Made by a program: the position numbers and the translations under genes
Origin: Dillenia suffruticosa
Taxonomy: Eukaryota > Streptophyta > Magnoliopsida > Dilleniales > Dilleniaceae
Reading direction: 5' to 3'
Assembly: GCA_033439265.1 (NCBI GenBank)
Contig: JAVTVX010000009.1
Location: 6,599,109-6,663,108 of the forward strand
DNA length: 64,000 bases
Notes under the pieces: model-generated
Seen by the model: only the letters and a program-made list of their open reading frames with translations
Database searches by the model: none
What the model was told of the DNA's origin: nothing
Part shown: positions 59,191-64,000 of the stretch, piece after piece
How positions within the stretch are numbered: the stretch's first letter is position 1
Layout: every line of letters starts with the position of its first letter

Positions 59191-62100
59191 ATCATGTATT
59201 TGAAATGTTTCCCTTACCTTTAATAAGGTGTCACACTATTCTGCATACTAACTGTAGTTATTTACCATTCCCACCGACGGTTTTAAAATGGAAGTTAAAA
59301 TTTCTCACTTTTCAGGGCATATTGATAGGTATGTACTTTCTGGGTTTCATTGGCTGATCCTAAATTCCGATACATATGCATTGGACTTCAGTTTCCTTAA
59401 AAAAGTTTGAGAACAAGGACGAACAATCATGCCTAACTACATGCATGCGTTGCCACAGAAATAGAAAAAATAGGGGCTGCGGTTGGCAAGATGATTGACT
59501 ACTCTGTAACAAAAGGGCAAAAGAAGAGAAACTGATAGGTAATAACAATAAGCTGAGTAAAGTTTGCATAGAAATGAAAAACCCATAACACGAGAAACTG
59601 CTGGGTCAAAGAAGAGGGGAAAAAAAATTACAGCCCTAGAATTTTTATTTTAAGTAGACCCCAATAAGATTGATGAAAATTGACATTTACCTGGGGCAGA
59701 TATATATGCAAGTCATAAGCTTCTGTTTTGCAGCATATTTTTTTTTAACCTCCATAAAGATTCTTGTTGGAAAAGTATCTTGCATTCAACTATTGAGTGT
59801 ACTCAACTTCATACTTCTTGTACTTCTCAGTGTATTCTGTGCTATCCGTATACCTGAATTAAAAAGAAAAGAAAAAAAAAAATACAGGTTCATTGTTCAC
59901 ATCGGAGCATCATCAACAAGATCTTTAAAGTCTAAAAAATGTCAACTGTCACTCAAGCAATGAAGGACTTTTGAGTGCCAACTTTTCAAAGCAGCAAATA
60001 AACAGCAGATTCAACGGTCAAAGGAAGGGCTAATTTCCATAAAAATAGAAAGCTGGACACAATAAAAAGAATTCGTTATTCTGTTAAATCTTATGCAAAC
60101 AAAAACACAGTCTGAAACTAGCTCATATAGAAGAAATAGTTTAATGAATAAAGCAATCCAGATTATTTGCTTAAACCGGAAGATAAAAGGGCAATAGAAG
60201 AGCTTCACAGGACATGTGTGAGGTCTAAGAAGTGAGCATAGTCTGAACTGGGCCAAGGAAGGAGGCACGACACAAATTCAGGCCTAGAGCCACCAAATGG
60301 TCAGGCGTAATTTCATTTCTCAAATTTGACAAAAAATGTGATGAGATAGGGCCAAGCCTAGTATTAATAGTAGAAACCTTTAGATCAGCCTGGGTTTTCC
60401 ACTGAGCACAAACCTAGGCCCTGAATTTGATTGGGCTACCTCAAGCCAGGCCTTGGGCAGAAAATAGCCCTTCTGGGGGGCAAGTTGTATAGATGATGCT
60501 TCTGAAATGCCCAGATCTATAAATTAGGGGAATAAACGGGACAGGAATCATGGAAAAGTTCATCAACTTAATCCTTGTTCTCATTACCAAGATGTCAGTT
60601 TCTAGTAATTGTTTTTGATTTTCGAGTTCAGATTTGATGCCTTATTTTTCTTGCCCCCTCTTCCATTCAGTCGTATCCATGCAATGACATGCTTGCTTGG
60701 AATATTCTTTGATTCTGTATCTTTCTTTGTGTGCTTGCACATAGGCAGATCAAAACTAAGGCTCCACCCAAGAGCTAAACAACAAAACCAAAACTATCTC
60801 CTAATTTGTAGTTCACCTACTCTTGAGAAGGATATTCTCTCATATTTGAGGAACTACTTTCCTCCCATTGAGGCAACAATCTCTCAAAGCTATTGCGAGT
60901 TTGAGCATGATTAGCTAAACTTTAAAATAAATAAATAAAAATAAAGAATAATACAAGAAATTTATCATATCTAAAACATTAGAACATGGTTTCAGACTAG
61001 ATTTGCATATGTTATTCACATTCAGTCAATGCTAGGATTATAGGTAAAAAAAATGTAGGATTAAGAATAAATCAATGAGATGATGGAGAATAGGAATAGA
61101 AAAACTGATAAACTAAAAAAAAAAAAAAAATAGTAAATTATTATTCTGCTTAGATTACTATCTCAGCGGTCTTCCCCATCATTGTTGCTGTTGGTGCTTA
61201 AGTTTCCTTCGTATTTCTTTCTGTTTGTTGTGGCATTTGGCCTGTGGGGGTGGAGGACGGATACAAATCATTTTTTTAATCTCCCTTCTTCATATTAGCT
61301 TTAACAAATATACATCATAAAAGAGGTTGTAGGAAGATTGCATACAGTGGCATTGTCTTTAGATTCTTTACTCAATATGGTTTAGCTTTTCTATTGGTAA
61401 AAGAAAACACTGCAGAACTCCAGGCCAACTTAGCTAATATGTCCTTGAAAATGACAAAAGCAGCAGCTAAGGAAAGAAAGGGCATATTGAATCTTACTCG
61501 TCTATCAGGAATGTGGGGAAAGGTGTAGGCAGCATAAGGCATATGTTTCTAAATTTGGATTCTTAGTTCCTTGGGCCTACATTAAATTGTCTCCTTCTCA
61601 GCTCCTGCCCCTTTGCTTCTTTTTCCTATTTTAATTTTCGCCTTGCTGATAGGGACAGAAATTTATTCAAAGCAGCAGCAAGAAGGTGCACTTGTACTTA
61701 TGCTATACAAAACAAAAGTCCATAAAATGAAGCAGATTTTTCAGAATCCAGCAATTGACTACACAATTGGTGCTGGCATATATAACTCCCAACCATGGGC
61801 TGTATGATGACAGATGATTGCCAACGTTCCAGATCTCAACACTTGATATGTTCATCCATAAATATTTGATTTTACATTTTTACCATCACAGAATAATGTA
61901 AGTTCATGCAGACTACATATCCATATCATTTGAGATTGTATAAACTAATACAATATAATTTCAGTTCCTTTCTCCCAAAAAGCAAAATTGAAGTTCAGTA
62001 ATGTTTTCCTTCTTACTTAGGCAGTAACTTTGGAGAACATTGGTTAGTTTCTATCCATTAGCATTTTAGTGCATAGAGGCTCCACTTTTTCTCTCCTGTC

Positions 62101-62824
62101 CTTATATACATATACTACTAAGGTCACAGAAACATTCAAAATTTTGTTTTATCCCCAACAGAAACAGGAAAAATAATTCTTTTCTCTCCAAATATTGCAG
62201 AAACAAGTTTAATGCTACCATTTCTATTCACAAACCGCATCTCAGTGGTTAATGATTCAATATCTCATTTATTTTCTATATCTCGCAAGTCAGATGAAAG
62301 CAGTCAAAGGAAATTTCATTCCAACTTATTCTAAATATTCTTAGATGTATATAGTGATAATAATGCATCTACTATAATAGTACTGTATTATCAAATACAA
62401 AAGTTCATCATCATTATCATAAATTGGGAGTCAGGGTATAAATACATTAGTTACTAACCAAACATCATATAAACATGCATGACACACTATTTACTCCGAA
62501 ATTGAATTTTGGAATTTGGATCAAGCACAGGTTACAGAAAATTTATCCTTAAGATAATTCAATTAATGTAAAATTACTTTCATATTGCATTTTGATTATC
62601 CATAATGCCTCCAAACACTCTCTAAGAACACAAATCATTCTAATTAATACTCCAAACTAATACTGAGGGTCCATTCCTAGAACTAAGAAACATACAGAAA
62701 AGCATGCAGGGAATCAAAATTCTACCATGGTGCGAGTTCTAAGCTAGATTAATGGAAACAAAATCAGCATAAATATCAGGGAAGCTGATGTCATTTTCTC
62801 TACACAACGGATAATATTTGAAAT

Positions 62825-62850
62825 GAGAGAGAGAGAGAGAGAGAGAGAGA
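62825..62850. repeat. (GA)13 microsatellite
   Basis: Counterpart of the tract at 14739-14766 in intron 2 of gene B. Confidence 0.9.
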
Positions 62851-63296
62851 CGAAGTTACTCAAAAGGGTCGACTAATTCAGGCAGAGGTTTGCTGTCAGC
62901 AAAATCAACAACTTCTTTCTTTGCCACGACTTCCTTGTCCTTCACAGAAATATAAACCCTAAAACGAATCAATACACCATATAAACAAGACAAAAAGGAA
63001 ATTGAGAGAGAGAGAGAGAGAACCCGAAGAGGAGAAGAAGAGGGAGGAACGGAGCGAGTTGCAGAGTGCTGTGGACAGTGAGGTGTTGAAGGACGCGAAG
63101 AAGGAGGAGACACCATTCCAAACCCTAAAATTTCAAAATCAGAGAGAGAGAGAGAGAGAGAAGCAAAAATGCTGTGGTGCTTTATTCGATTGTGTTGTCA
63201 AAGACTAGTCCACCTTTCAGTATTCAGGGGACATCGGCGATCAGACTCGGCGTTTGAAGCGAAAGGCACTCGTGCTCTGCTGGTCAAACCACTGGT

Positions 63297-63580
63297 CCTG
63301 TATACGAATCCCACGTCGAACCCTCAAAAAATCATAAAATACTATTTAACTTTAATAGGCTCTTTCACTTAACAGGTTGATCTTTTAACCTGAATTCTCC
63401 TATTGGATCTGAGTTAACATGGAAGAAGGTTACTTGGTGCCAGAGTATGAGTAGTCTAAAATGAAAAAGGGCTACCTGGTGGGGCTACCCGTCAGAGTGA
63501 AAGCCGTCCCAAATAAGAGCTATCAGTGGATGTCCGACTTCTCAAGGGGAGGGTAATATTACGAATTCCACATCAGACAT
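63297..63580. mobile_element. Short LTR/TRIM-like insert
   Basis: 284 bp that separate two copies of the family B promoter. It has CCCACGTCGAACCC near its left end, TTGGTGCCAGAGTATG inside (similar to a tRNA-Met primer site) and CCACATCAGACA near its right end, as in some plant TRIM or LTR ends. No second repeat is seen, so a fragment is likely. Class uncertain. Confidence 0.35.
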
Positions 63581-63836
63581 TGCAAAGTGCTGTGGACAGT
63601 GAGGTGTTGAAGGATGCGAAGAAGGAGGAGACACCATTCCAAACCCTAAAATTTCAAAATCAGAGAGAGAGAAAGAGAGAGAGAAGCAAAAATGTTGTGG
63701 TGCTTTATTCGATTGTGTTGTCAAAGACTAGTCTGCCTTTCAGTATTCAGGGGACATTAGTGATCAGACTCGGCATTTGAAGCGCAAGGTAGTTGTGCTC
63801 TGCTGGTCAAACCACTAGTCCGGTAACCTGTTACAA
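63581..63836 (-). repeat. Tandem copy of family B promoter and part of exon 1
   Basis: Repeats 63059-63296. On the minus strand it holds the start codon (63637-63635) and 18-19 codons (MVSPPSSHPSTPHCPQHF) before homology ends at about 63581. A promoter here would drive a short out-of-context frame through the insert and then into the real module 3 gene. Confidence 0.75.
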
Positions 63837-64000
63837 CCTAGGAGATAATGTCGACTTATGAATAAGGGACAAGTTGATTGTTTATGAACTTCTGACTATC
63901 TACAAAGGTTCTACCAATTGAAAGATTTAAATGACGTCGACGTATCTCTAGACCTATGGTGAGATCTGACTATCAAGGAACAATGAATGTAGAGAAGGAT
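63837..64000. other. Window end, nothing recognised
   Basis: A short tail of unassigned sequence after the duplicated promoter. Confidence 0.4.

Larger units (their letters stand above)
58234..63116 (-). pseudogene. Family B gene, module 3 copy, premature stop
   Basis: The five exons match the intact copy in length and splice sites: 63116-63024, 62939-62860, 59853-59750, 58501-58447 and 58363-58234. In exon 3 a tryptophan codon (TGG in module 1) is TAG at 59790-59792, ending the product at about residue 78, before the conserved NARYF and exon 4-5 part. Other changes are modest (for example RWPDTRTYADPVQ in exon 5, SRRW at the exon 4/5 join). Intron 3 has gained a LINE fragment and a poly(A). 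The rest of the frame is undamaged, so loss of function looks recent. If the stop is a polymorphism, the gene could be intact in other individuals. Confidence 0.75.

Noticed and set aside
1..64000. tRNA, rRNA or other structured RNA genes
   Set aside because: None recognised by eye on either strand; only retrotransposon primer-site fragments resembling tRNA ends were seen.

Overview
The window reads as nuclear DNA of a flowering plant, most likely a eudicot. It is AT-rich and intron-bearing. It carries a large organelle-targeted PPR gene of the Arabidopsis At1g18485 type, several Ty1-copia retrotransposons, a decayed Mutator-like transposon with a plant mobile domain gene, a short Mutator-type MITE and a LINE fragment. 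Nothing prokaryotic or organellar was seen. The species cannot be named from the sequence.

Layout. 1-4.96 kb: decayed MULE with a MuDR-type transposase followed by a plant mobile domain (PMD) gene, both full of stops. 8.2-15.0 kb: module 1, an intact small membrane-protein gene (family T, + strand) facing an intact five-exon gene (family B, - strand), tail to tail. 17.6-20.5 kb: PPR gene (- strand) with an open PPR/E region but a wrecked DYW deaminase tail. 21.5-31.0 kb: repeated flank sequences, an LTR-like remnant, a MITE with 9-bp target duplication, and module 2, which holds an intact family T gene and only intron debris of family B. 31.0-38.8 kb: copia element A with matching LTRs and target-site duplication. 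39.0-46.4 kb: older related copia element B. 46.7-47.65 kb: a third open family T gene with a repeated promoter motif. 49.4-49.8 kb: first exon of a truncated DEK_C/SWIB-type gene, with copia element C (50.9-55.7 kb) just downstream. 56.2-63.1 kb: module 3, a second copy of module 1 in which both genes are broken. 63.3-63.8 kb: a tandem re-duplication of the family B promoter and first exon around a short insert.

The main theme is local duplication of a two-gene, convergent unit (T+B) of unknown function. The window shows it intact, deleted, gene-only and pseudogenised, with orphan promoter and flank fragments of further lost copies. Family T encodes a short protein with an N-terminal hydrophobic helix, a variable linker and a conserved C-terminal block of four hydrophobic segments. 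I do not recognise it. Family B encodes a 153-residue Ser/Pro-rich protein with a Tyr-rich core, also unrecognised. Convergent layout and joint duplication are observed; a functional link between the two is only inference.
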